Positions 8,701-16,030 of a DNA stretch of 64,000 nucleotides are shown one piece after another; the stretch's first letter is position 1, and the number at the start of each line of letters is the position of its first letter. Both the position numbers and the translations under genes were made by a program. Location: assembly GCA_020636215.1 (NCBI GenBank), contig JACJYG010000006.1, forward strand, positions 62,001-126,000, given 5' to 3'. Source of the stretch: Lewinellaceae bacterium. GTDB lineage: Bacteria; Bacteroidota; Bacteroidia; Chitinophagales; Saprospiraceae. The notes beneath the pieces are model-generated. The model saw only the letters and a program-made list of their open reading frames with translations, was not told where the DNA came from and searched no databases.

Positions 8701-9418
8701 ATAGGTTCGTCACTCCTGGCGTACGGGCTACATTGAACCCTTCGGCGTATTCAAAACCAGCGGCCCGGCCATAAGCCCGCGCCTTGGCGCGCAGGAAATC
8801 CATGAAATCTTTGCCGGAAATCGGCGAACTCAACTCCTTTTCATATTCGGCATCGCCCGGTATGTAGAATTGCGAGCGGAAAGCCTGGACCAATTCGAGT
8901 TTCTTTTCAATATATGGCGTAATATCCACCACGAAGTCAGGCTTCAGGTTGTGGTCCTGAATATAGTGGTATATTGCTGCGGGGCGCCAGCGCTCCTGCG
9001 CCTGTCCGTTGTCGCTGAAGGTCGGCACCTTGGCCAGGCCGGCGTAGAAGCAGGCGTCGGCGGTGAGCTTGGCCGCCCGGCCGTGGTCCGGATGGCGGTC
9101 GTCGAGGGCATTAGCCAGGACGATCTCGGGCTGGCATTCCCGTACTACCTGAATGATCTTGAGGATGTTTTCCTGGCAATGGGTAAAAAACCCATCTGCC
9201 ATTTCCAGGTTTTTGCGAAATGCCGCGCCCATCAGCCGTGCGGCGTCGGCGGCTTCCTGATCCCGTATCTCTGCAGTGCCGCGGGTCCCGAGTTCCCCGC
9301 GGGTGAGGTCGAGCAGGCCGACGGTTTTGCCGAGGGCTATATGGTGGAGTAAGGTGCCACTGGAGCTAAGTTCTACATCATCCGGATGGACGCCAATAGC
9401 GAGAATATCTACTTTCAT
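8687..9418 (-). CDS. bshB1: Bacillithiol biosynthesis deacetylase BshB1
   Basis: 243 residues of the PIG-L/LmbE zinc deacetylase family. It removes acetyl from GlcNAc-malate to give GlcN-malate, the second step of bacillithiol synthesis. The zinc motif HPDD is at residues 12-15 (GVHPDDVELSSSG) and the second zinc His lies in DDRHPDHGRAA near residue 113. The phrases LLDLTRGELGTRGT and the C-terminal EGFNVARTPGV are characteristic of BshB1 rather than of general LmbE proteins. bshA and bshC are not in the window. The gene converges on the histidine kinase, with which it shares 14 bases. Confidence 0.92.
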   Translation of the reverse strand: MKVDILAIGVHPDDVELSSSGTLLHHIALGKTVGLLDLTRGELGTRGTAEIRDQEAADAARLMGAAFRKNLEMADGFFTHCQENILKIIQVVRECQPEIVLANALDDRHPDHGRAAKLTADACFYAGLAKVPTFSDNGQAQERWRPAAIYHYIQDHNLKPDFVVDITPYIEKKLELVQAFRSQFYIPGDAEYEKELSSPISGKDFMDFLRAKARAYGRAAGFEYAEGFNVARTPGVTNLFNLI

Positions 9419-9442
9419 AAGGGTTTAGTGTAGTGGGCTTGA

Positions 9443-9937
9443 TCAGGCAAATTTTATCAGCCGGGGTTGCCGGGCTACTTGTTGGCTTAGCGCAAAAGGC
9501 TGCCGGTAAACATTACCCAATTGATCGATGTAAGAAAGTTCGATGGTAAAGCTGCTATCCAGCTTTTTACCGCCGTTGGCTTCCAGGAGGATTCGGTAGG
9601 ATTCCCCGCTGAGGATATCATGCCCGGCTACGGCATTTTTTACCAGGATGTCGTTCCTGCCTTTGATGGTAAGGTTATGTAGCCGGGCAGTTTGCCCGAC
9701 ATTCTGCACTTTGAAATACGCATCCCGCCCCAGGGGTGAGATCTGAAATGTGTCCAGAATGAGTTGTGGTGCGATCCGTTTGGCCTGGCGTTTTTTGCGG
9801 CGTTTGCCGGCGGCCAGTGAAAGCATGAGCAGTAAAATGATCAGGATGCCTCCACCGGCCACCCATTCTACCGGGCCGGTCGTTTTTATCCAATCCAATG
9901 CAGTTGTAAGAAGTTCCTCCAGGTTAATTTGTTCCAT
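9443..9937 (-). CDS. Membrane-anchored hypothetical protein
   Basis: 164 residues. One membrane segment at about residues 25-45 (WVAGGGILIILLLMLSLAA) is followed by a basic stop-transfer (GKRRKKRQAKR) and a soluble domain predicted rich in beta strands (YFKVQNVGQTARLHNLTI, YRILLEANGGKK). The C-terminal domain is probably cytoplasmic. No family is recognised. It lies 24 bases upstream of bshB1 on the same strand and may be in one operon with it. Confidence 0.65.
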   Translation of the reverse strand: MEQINLEELLTTALDWIKTTGPVEWVAGGGILIILLLMLSLAAGKRRKKRQAKRIAPQLILDTFQISPLGRDAYFKVQNVGQTARLHNLTIKGRNDILVKNAVAGHDILSGESYRILLEANGGKKLDSSFTIELSYIDQLGNVYRQPFALSQQVARQPRLIKFA

Positions 9938-10094
9938 TTTTCCTAGCTTTGGCAGGGCATTTTGAAACCCGGCCTTTTGTTTTACTAACGCTAATTGCGC
10001 TAAAAGTTACAAAAAGCGGGGTAAAGATAACCCCTGTTTCATTAGATTCTCGGGATTAAAGCGATTAGATTAACACGATCTAAAATTATTGCCA

Positions 10095-10694
10095 ATGTTT
10101 ACCGGTATTATTGAATCATTAGGTGTGGTGAAGGGCATCCGTAAAGAGGGCTCCAATGTACATTTTACCATAGCCAGCTCCATTTCAGAGTCCCTGAAGG
10201 TGGACCAAAGTGTGGCTCATAATGGGGTTTGCCTAACGGTAGTAGCCCTGCATGATGGGGCGCATACCGTGACTGCTGTGGAAGAAACGCTGTTGCGTTC
10301 CAATCTCGGCCAATGGAAAGTGGGCAGCCTGGTTAACCTCGAACGGGCTATGCAGGCCAACGACCGCCTCGATGGCCACATGGTCCAGGGCCATGTTGAC
10401 GCCACCGGCTCCTGCCTCGCTGTCGACGAACGCGACGGAAGCTGGTACTTTCGGTTCCGTTACCTCCCTACCGAAGAACACCTTCTGGTGGACAAAGGCT
10501 CCGTTTGTATCAATGGCGTCAGCCTCACCGTAGTGGAACCCCGGGAAGATACTTTCTCGGTGGCCATTATTCCCTACACCTGGGAAAATACGAACTTCAG
10601 ATCGATCCGCCCCGGCGATGCCGTCAACCTCGAATTTGATATCATCGGCAAGTACATCGCCCGGTATGTGAAGTTATATATGGATAAGCGGTGA
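10095..10694 (+). CDS. ribE: Riboflavin synthase, alpha subunit
   Basis: 199 residues from ATG 10095, which gives the canonical start MFTGIIE. The enzyme dismutates two 6,7-dimethyl-8-ribityllumazine molecules to riboflavin. Two homologous lumazine-binding domains are visible: the first with SVAHNGVCLTVV and the second beginning at GHVDATG with KGSVCINGVSLTVV. Length is normal. A palindromic repeat array starts about 12 bases after the stop and may end the transcript. Confidence 0.95.
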   Translation: MFTGIIESLGVVKGIRKEGSNVHFTIASSISESLKVDQSVAHNGVCLTVVALHDGAHTVTAVEETLLRSNLGQWKVGSLVNLERAMQANDRLDGHMVQGHVDATGSCLAVDERDGSWYFRFRYLPTEEHLLVDKGSVCINGVSLTVVEPREDTFSVAIIPYTWENTNFRSIRPGDAVNLEFDIIGKYIARYVKLYMDKR

Positions 10695-10706
10695 GGAAGG
10701 CTGGTG

Positions 10707-11045
10707 CGTCTCGTGGGTCTCGTAGGCCTAATGGGTCTCGTGCGTCTAATGGGTCTCGTGCGTCTAATGGGTCTCGTGCGTCTGATGGGTCTCGTGCGTC
10801 TGATGGGTCTCGTGCGTCTAATGGGTCTCATAGGTCAGACCCACGAGACCTACGAGACCTACGAGACATACAAGACCTACAAGACCCACGAGACATACGA
10901 GACCTACAAGACCCACGAGACATACGAGACCTACAAGACCTACAAGACCTACAAGACATACGAGACATACAAGACATACAAGACATACAAGACATACAAG
11001 ACATACAAGACACACAAGACACACAAGACACACAAGGCCTACAAA
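10707..11045. repeat. Palindromic array of 9-bp tandem units
   Basis: About 37 units of 9 bp. The left arm (10707-10834) repeats GTCTCGTGC alternating with GTCTAATGG; at about 10834-10840 the array switches to its reverse complement and the right arm repeats ACGAGACCT, then ACAAGACCT and finally ACAAGACAT units to about 11045. The two arms can pair, with mismatches, into a very long hairpin. Because the unit length is a multiple of three without stop codons, long spurious frames appear on both strands. It lies between ribE and crtD, both on the plus strand. Confidence 0.9.
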
Positions 11046-11123
11046 GCCAAAACCTTCCCCCACTTCATTTGTTAAGCCCACAATGACTGAAATGATAATT
11101 GTTGAATCAAAAAGCCTCAGGCT

Positions 11124-12599
11124 ATGAAGATAGGGGTCATTGGGGCAGGCATTGCCGGGCTGGCATCAGCGGTGCGGATGGCCAGCCGGGGGCATGAGGT
11201 ACACGTATTTGAAGCCAACAGCTACCCCGGAGGAAAGCTCTCGGAATTCAGCCTGAACGGCTATCGTTTTGATGCGGGGCCTTCCCTCTTTACCATGCCA
11301 CAATATGTGGATGAATTGTTTCGCCTGGCAGGGGAGGAGCCTGCCGATCATTTCCAGTATGAGCGCCTGCCGGTTGTTTGCCATTACTTCTGGGAGGATG
11401 GCGCCCGCCTGCGGGCATACGGCGATGAAAAGGAATTTGCCAGGGAAGTGGAGCGGCAACTGGGCGTTTCTCCCCAACGCCTGCAGGCGGCTTTGGCCGA
11501 CAGCCACCGAAAGTACGAGCTGACGGGGAGGATTTTTCTTGAAAAGTCCTTACACCGGTTGAGTACCTGGTTGGACAAACGGGTATTGCCGGCGATGATG
11601 GCGATGCCCCGGCTGGGGCTATTCACCAGCATGAATGCCGTCAACCGGAAGCACCTTCAGCATCCCAAGCTGGTGCAACTTTTCAACCGCTTTGCTACCT
11701 ACAACGGTTCCAATCCATACAAAGCCCCGGGCCTTCTGACTATTATCCCTCACTTTGAACACCATATCGGGGCTTTCTTCCCTAAAGGCGGAATGCATGC
11801 CATCACCCGGAGCATTTACGAGCTGGCCCTGCGCAAAGGCGTCCGCTTTCATTTCAACGCAGCCGTAGAGGAGATTGTCGTAGAACAAAAGCGGGCCGTC
11901 GCCCTGAAAGTGAAGGGGCAAACCGAACGCTTTGACCGCATTATCAGCAATATGGATGTGTTTTTTACCTACAAAAAGTTGCTGCCCCGGGAAAAGCACC
12001 CGCACCGCATTCTTCGTCAGGAAAAATCTACTTCCGCTATTATATTCTACTGGGGGATACGAAAGGAATTTGCGGAGCTGGGCCTGCATAACATTTTTTT
12101 TAGCGAGGACTACCGGTCCGAATTCAACCATTTGGCCAGCGGTAAGGTATTTCAGGACCCCACCGTTTATATTAATATTTCTTCCAAACTGGAACCTGCT
12201 GATGCCCCTCCGGGCGCCGAAAACTGGTTTACTATGATCAATGCGCCCTACAATGCCGGCCAGGACTGGGACGCCATTATTAAAGAAACCAGGGCCAATA
12301 CACTGGCTAAGCTCAGCCGAGTACTAGGGGTTGATATAGCCCCGCTTATCGAATGCGAAGAAGTGCTGGAACCGCGAACCATCGAAAGCCGGACGGCTTC
12401 ACACCTGGGAGCGCTGTATGGCACGAACTCTAATAACCGTTTGGCGGCATTCCTGCGGCATCCCAATTTTTCAGGGCGTATCAAAGGGCTATACTTTTGT
12501 GGAGGCAGTGCACATCCCGGCGGCGGTATACCCCTCTGCCTGTTGTCGGCAAAGATCGTGGATGAAGTGATGCAGGAAACAGACGGCAGTTCGAAGTAA
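11124..12599 (+). CDS. crtD: CrtI/CrtD-family carotenoid desaturase, probably CrtD
   Basis: 491 residues, a FAD-dependent amine-oxidase-fold desaturase. The dinucleotide-binding motif GAGIAGL is at residues 7-13 and the C-terminal FAD motif is CGGSAHPGGGIPLCLLSAK near residue 461. The N-terminal phrases FDAGPSLFTMPQYVDELF and CHYFWEDG, and YNGSNPYKAPG in the middle, fit the 1-hydroxycarotenoid 3,4-desaturase (CrtD) group of Bacteroidota better than phytoene desaturase CrtI. The neighbouring cruF and crtZ support this, because CrtD acts on the 1'-hydroxylated end group made by CruF. CrtI remains the alternative. Confidence 0.8.
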   Translation: MKIGVIGAGIAGLASAVRMASRGHEVHVFEANSYPGGKLSEFSLNGYRFDAGPSLFTMPQYVDELFRLAGEEPADHFQYERLPVVCHYFWEDGARLRAYGDEKEFAREVERQLGVSPQRLQAALADSHRKYELTGRIFLEKSLHRLSTWLDKRVLPAMMAMPRLGLFTSMNAVNRKHLQHPKLVQLFNRFATYNGSNPYKAPGLLTIIPHFEHHIGAFFPKGGMHAITRSIYELALRKGVRFHFNAAVEEIVVEQKRAVALKVKGQTERFDRIISNMDVFFTYKKLLPREKHPHRILRQEKSTSAIIFYWGIRKEFAELGLHNIFFSEDYRSEFNHLASGKVFQDPTVYINISSKLEPADAPPGAENWFTMINAPYNAGQDWDAIIKETRANTLAKLSRVLGVDIAPLIECEEVLEPRTIESRTASHLGALYGTNSNNRLAAFLRHPNFSGRIKGLYFCGGSAHPGGGIPLCLLSAKIVDEVMQETDGSSK

Positions 12600-12698
12600 A
12601 CAGTGGAGAAGATGCTCCTAATGAGCGGAGACATTCACTGCCTGTTGTTCTTTATTCGTTTCTGGCTCTATTGAGCCGGGTGAAATTTGTTGATCAAA

Positions 12699-13349
12699 AT
12701 GGAAATTGCTGGAATAAAACTGTCGCCCGAGCGTGGGGCTGTAGCTATACTTCTTATACTCTATGCTGTTGGTATTGTTGGCATTACGCTGCCGATCCAC
12801 CCGGATTTTGTACTGTTGACGCCGTTTAACCTTTTAATTTCTTTGGGGTTGATGTTGTGGAACCACCCGCTTTGGAGCCGGCGGGTGTTGTGGTTTATAG
12901 CCATTGCGTATCTGATCGGTTTTGGAGCGGAATTATTTGGGGTGCAAACAGGCCTGCTGTTTGGTGATTATACCTATGGCCGGGTTTTGGGCCCCAAAAT
13001 ATGGGGGACCCCGCTGATGATCGGCGTGAACTGGGTGATGCTGGGATATGCGGCCGGGGTGGCTGCCAATTTCATTTTACCGGGCCGGCGCTGGCTGGCC
13101 AGAGGAGGGCTGGCCGCCGGCTTGATGGTTGCTCTGGATGTACTGATCGAACCGGTAGCGATGCAGTACGGGTTTTGGTCATGGGCGGGCGATGTGGTGC
13201 CGTTGCGCAATTATTTCGGTTGGTTTTTGGTAGCATTGCCTCTGGAATGCCTTTTTGCTGCCTGGCTAGGCGGTGTTTTCAACAAAGTAGCAGTAGCTTT
13301 GTTAATTCTTCAATTCCTGTTTTTTCTGCTTTTAAACATTTTGTCCTGA
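12699..13349 (+). CDS. cruF: Carotenoid biosynthesis protein, CruF-like 1',2'-hydratase
   Basis: 216 residues from ATG 12699; TTG codons at 12687 and 12690 are in frame but less likely. The protein is an integral membrane protein with about seven hydrophobic segments. The conserved block GAELFGVQTGLLFGDYTYG and the later LDVLIEPVAMQYGFWSW identify the DUF422/CruF family, which adds water across the 1',2' double bond of the acyclic end of gamma-carotene. It sits 99 bases after crtD and 15 bases before crtZ, an operon-like arrangement. A small hairpin (GGCTC/GAGCC, 12664-12677) lies in its leader. Confidence 0.85.
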   Translation: MEIAGIKLSPERGAVAILLILYAVGIVGITLPIHPDFVLLTPFNLLISLGLMLWNHPLWSRRVLWFIAIAYLIGFGAELFGVQTGLLFGDYTYGRVLGPKIWGTPLMIGVNWVMLGYAAGVAANFILPGRRWLARGGLAAGLMVALDVLIEPVAMQYGFWSWAGDVVPLRNYFGWFLVALPLECLFAAWLGGVFNKVAVALLILQFLFFLLLNILS

Positions 13350-13364
13350 AGAAAACGATAAGCA

Positions 13365-13856
13365 ATGAACGTTCTACTTTATATCCTGATCACGTTGGCG
13401 GCCGTTGTTGGAATGGAATTTATGGCCTGGTTTGCTCACAAATACATCATGCATGGTTTTCTCTGGCGGTGGCATGAAGACCATCATAAACCCCATCATC
13501 AAAAGGATGGTTTTTTTGAAAAGAACGACCTCTTCTTCCTGGTCTTTGCTATTCCCAGTGCGCTCTGTTACATTATAGGCCTGTCTACTCCGCAATTCTG
13601 GTTGCTCTTCGTTGGTATTGGCATCTCAATTTATGGCCTTATCTACTTTCTCATCCATGATGTATACATCCACCAGCGTTTTAAGTGGTTCCGTCAGTTG
13701 GACAGTACTTACTCCCGCGGTATCCTGCGGGCGCATGGCGCTCATCACGCCAAACAAACCAAAGAAGAGGGAGAATCCTTTGGCCTGCTGGTGGTAGACA
13801 GCAAGTATTTCCGCAAGCGTAAGGAGTGGGCCAAGCAAAAGGAGGCAAATGGTTAA
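13365..13856 (+). CDS. crtZ: Beta-carotene hydroxylase
   Basis: 163 residues, a membrane di-iron hydroxylase of the fatty acid hydroxylase superfamily that adds 3-hydroxyl groups to beta-ionone rings. The conserved histidine clusters are visible: HKYIMH, HEDHHKPHH, HDVYIHQRF and HGAHHAKQ. Three to four membrane segments are seen. With cruF and crtD it fits a pathway to 3-hydroxylated monocyclic carotenoids such as saproxanthin. The gene starts 15 bases after cruF and ends the cluster. Confidence 0.92.
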   Translation: MNVLLYILITLAAVVGMEFMAWFAHKYIMHGFLWRWHEDHHKPHHQKDGFFEKNDLFFLVFAIPSALCYIIGLSTPQFWLLFVGIGISIYGLIYFLIHDVYIHQRFKWFRQLDSTYSRGILRAHGAHHAKQTKEEGESFGLLVVDSKYFRKRKEWAKQKEANG

Positions 13857-13908
13857 TGGTTAGATGGTGGGAATAGCTTTAATACCAGGAAACCGCGCCC
13901 TGTCTACT

Positions 13909-13990
13909 CATTGCACTCGCGTTCGGGTAAAACTTCTCACTTCCGCGGTTCATTCGTTTCACTCTCATTCGGGTAAACCTTCCCACTTCC
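13909..13990 (+). repeat. Imperfect 36-bp direct repeat
   Basis: Two copies, 13909-13944 and 13955-13990, 46 bases apart, share TTCGGGTAAA and a common ending of the type CTTCYCACTTCC. They lie in the gap between crtZ and the next gene. No coding or terminator function is apparent. Confidence 0.6.
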
Positions 13991-14007
13991 AAAAAGAGTT
14001 GGTATTT

Positions 14008-14034
14008 TTACACTCTACAGTAAATCGAGTGTAA
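14008..14034 (+). promoter_or_regulatory. Perfect 8-bp dyad directly before a GTG start
   Basis: TTACACTC (14008-14015) and GAGTGTAA (14027-14034) are exact reverse complements separated by 11 bases. The dyad ends two bases before the GTG start codon at 14037. It could be a repressor operator or an mRNA hairpin that hides the start codon. Which of the two cannot be decided from the sequence. Confidence 0.5.
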
Positions 14035-14036
14035 CA

Positions 14037-14591
14037 GTGGACAATAAATTCCTGGATAAGGTTGCCAGTTCGTTAAGTGTGGAAATGCCGCACAACGAGA
14101 CCATGGATGAGTACCTGGATGTGATACTCAAAGCCGCTCGTCCGCTGAGTGAGGATCTGAGAGAGCACAAATTCTATATGAACAAACCTTGGCTGGAATT
14201 CCGGGATGACGAACATTTCCACGATGCCGTATTACACTTTTTCAATGAAGATCACGAATATCTTCGCTCCATAAACGGTGATGTTGAGCAAGGCTCCTGG
14301 CGCTATCTGGAATCCTCCAACAAAATGCTGATAAGCCTGGGTGACGAAAGTGAACTGTACGACCTGGCTTTTCTCGACCCCGAATTTTTTATACTTTCTA
14401 AACATGGCGATCAGCAACGCCTGAAGAAAGCCAAGTATTTCGTCATGTTGTTCGAACCGGTAGGCCGGAGACTGGAATGGCGGGACGCTATGGAAAAACT
14501 TTTCAACAAATACCGCAACAACAATAGTTTTTACCTTACGCTAGTTGTGGTCGTCCTGCTGATCATCGTGCTCGTGGCGATGTTGTCCTGA
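14037..14591 (+). CDS. C-tail-anchored hypothetical protein
   Basis: 184 residues from GTG 14037; no better ATG covers the conserved-looking N-terminus. The protein is acidic and soluble for about 160 residues (KPWLEFRDDEHFHDAVLHFF, FLDPEFFILSKHGD) and ends with a single membrane segment (FYLTLVVVVLLIIVLVAML), so it is probably anchored by its tail with the bulk in the cytoplasm. No family is recognised. It converges on sucD and shares a bidirectional terminator with it. Confidence 0.7.
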   Translation: MDNKFLDKVASSLSVEMPHNETMDEYLDVILKAARPLSEDLREHKFYMNKPWLEFRDDEHFHDAVLHFFNEDHEYLRSINGDVEQGSWRYLESSNKMLISLGDESELYDLAFLDPEFFILSKHGDQQRLKKAKYFVMLFEPVGRRLEWRDAMEKLFNKYRNNNSFYLTLVVVVLLIIVLVAMLS

Positions 14592-14598
14592 CGCCTGG

Positions 14599-14654
14599 CA
14601 AAAAAAAAACAGGAGCTATCCCGAATTTTGAAAAACCCGGTATAACGCCTGTTT
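14599..14654. terminator. Hairpin terminator between convergent genes
   Basis: AAACAGG (14607-14613) pairs with CCTGTTT (14648-14654). On the minus strand the stem is followed by a long T-run (complement of the A-run 14599-14609), so it can terminate sucD transcription. On the plus strand the T-run is short (TTT), making termination of the upstream gene less certain. Confidence 0.6.
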
Positions 14655-14680
14655 CGTAGAAAGCAATTACCTTTCACTTA

Positions 14681-15553
14681 CTATTTTTTCAAGGCTGCGA
14701 GCATGGTTTCGCCGATATCGGCTGGTGAATGGACCACATGCAGGCCGCAGGCTTCCATGATCTTCATTTTAGCAGCTGCAGTATCGTCTTTTCCGCCAAT
14801 GATGGCGCCGGCATGGCCCATTTTACGGCCTTTAGGAGCGGTTTGGCCGGCAATGAAACCCACGACTGGTTTGGTGCCGTGTTCTTTAATATAATAAGCC
14901 GCATCGGCTTCCATATTACCTCCGATCTCGCCGATCATAATAATGCCCTCTGTTTCCGGGTCGTTCATGAGTAATTCAACGGCTTCCTTGGTGGTGGTGC
15001 CACAGATGGGGTCGCCACCGATACCAATGCAGGTAGATTGGCCCAGGCCGGCTTTGGTAACCTGGTCGACGGCTTCGTAGGTCAGGGTGCCAGAGCGGGA
15101 AACGATCCCGATGGTGCCTTTCCGGTGGATAAAGCCCGGCATGATTCCACATTTTGCCTCGTCTGGGGTGATAACTCCAGGGCAATTCGGGCCGATCAGG
15201 CGGGTATCGTAGTTTTGCAGGTAGGCTTTTACTTTGATCATGTCCTGAACGGGGATGCCTTCGGTAATGCAGATGATAACCTTTATGCCGGCTTCAGCTG
15301 CTTCCATAATGGCATCGGCGGCAAAGGCCGGTGGAACAAAAATAACGGAAGTGTTGGCGCCGGCCTGGCTCACAGCATCTGCAACGGTGTTGAAAACCGG
15401 CAGGCCAAGATGTAATTGCCCGCCTTTGCCCGGGGTGACACCACCAACCACTTGAGTTCCATACTCTATCATTTGCTCCGCGTGGAAGGTGCCTTCCTTA
15501 CCGGTGAAGCCTTGTACGATTATTTTTGAATCCTTATTGACGAGAACTGACAT
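14681..15553 (-). CDS. sucD: Succinate-CoA ligase, ADP-forming, alpha subunit
   Basis: 290 residues, the expected length. The enzyme makes succinate and nucleotide triphosphate from succinyl-CoA in the citric acid cycle. The CoA-binding Rossmann fold starts IIVQGFTGKEGTFH, and the phosphohistidine loop is seen as GHAGAIIGG near residue 240. The glycine-rich SRSGTLTYEAV and IGGDPICGTT are diagnostic. The beta subunit sucC is not in the window, which is common in Bacteroidota. It is the last gene of a minus-strand run with the FtsB-like protein and enolase. Confidence 0.96.
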   Translation of the reverse strand: MSVLVNKDSKIIVQGFTGKEGTFHAEQMIEYGTQVVGGVTPGKGGQLHLGLPVFNTVADAVSQAGANTSVIFVPPAFAADAIMEAAEAGIKVIICITEGIPVQDMIKVKAYLQNYDTRLIGPNCPGVITPDEAKCGIMPGFIHRKGTIGIVSRSGTLTYEAVDQVTKAGLGQSTCIGIGGDPICGTTTKEAVELLMNDPETEGIIMIGEIGGNMEADAAYYIKEHGTKPVVGFIAGQTAPKGRKMGHAGAIIGGKDDTAAAKMKIMEACGLHVVHSPADIGETMLAALKK

Positions 15554-15637
15554 TGAGAATGATTTTATCGATTGTGTTTTGATTATTTCCAGTAGCTGGT
15601 TTTCGTGGCCGATGTCTTGGGGTCGGGCGAGGAGGCG

Positions 15638-15958
15638 TCAGTCTTTATCTTCCTCCACCATGATAAAGACTTCTTCTCCGCTTTTCTGCATATAATATTG
15701 TTCCCGGGCAAATTTCTCCTTGTTTACCTCCAAGTCGAGCCGGTCCTGTTTGGCCTGTTCGATCTCCTCCAGGTACATCGCTTTGTCTTCCTGCATTTTG
15801 TTCACCGCTTTCTGCAGGCGAAATTGGGTGAGCAGGTCGTGGCGGTCAAAAAAGATCATCCATCCGAAGAACAACACCAGAATGATGTAGTACTTGTTGC
15901 GCATAGGCGCCGGGATCTGTTGGAGGAACTGTTGCCAGATGTTGTTGGAATTTGCCAT
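15638..15958 (-). CDS. FtsB/DivIC-family septum formation protein
   Basis: 106 residues with the classical plan of the family: a short cytoplasmic start, one membrane segment (YYIILVLFFGWMIFF, about residues 23-37) and a periplasmic coiled coil (LEEIEQAKQDRLDLEVNKEK) with the ending EKFAREQYYMQKSGEEVF. It would join FtsL and FtsQ in the divisome. Adjacency to enolase is a conserved order also seen as eno-ftsB in proteobacteria. A strong palindrome lies between the two genes. Confidence 0.85.
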   Translation of the reverse strand: MANSNNIWQQFLQQIPAPMRNKYYIILVLFFGWMIFFDRHDLLTQFRLQKAVNKMQEDKAMYLEEIEQAKQDRLDLEVNKEKFAREQYYMQKSGEEVFIMVEEDKD

Positions 15959-15972
15959 GGTATCGGAGTTTT

Positions 15973-16012
15973 CCAGTTGTAGCCCGTGATTTAAATCGCA
16001 GGCTACAACTGG
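15973..16012. repeat. 40-bp REP-like palindrome
   Basis: CCAGTTGTAGCC (15973-15984) and GGCTACAACTGG (16001-16012) are exact reverse complements, and the inner 16 bases contain GATTTAAATC, so almost the whole 40 bases are self-complementary. The core, a TAGCCC...GGCTA hairpin around a T/A-rich centre, resembles REP palindromes mobilised by RAYT-type transposases. It lies between enolase and the FtsB-like gene within one transcription unit. No transposase is nearby. Confidence 0.7.
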
Positions 16013-16030
16013 AGATGTAGTAGGAAGGTT

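Noticed and set aside
10707..11045. CRISPR array
   Set aside because: Units are only 9 bp with no spacers, orientation flips in the middle, and no cas genes occur in the window.
10574..11086. Several overlapping ORFs on both strands over the 9-mer array (for example with Arg-Thr, Gln-Asp or Leu-Val repeats)
   Set aside because: They exist only because a 9-base unit without stops keeps all frames open; no start context or non-repetitive coding part.
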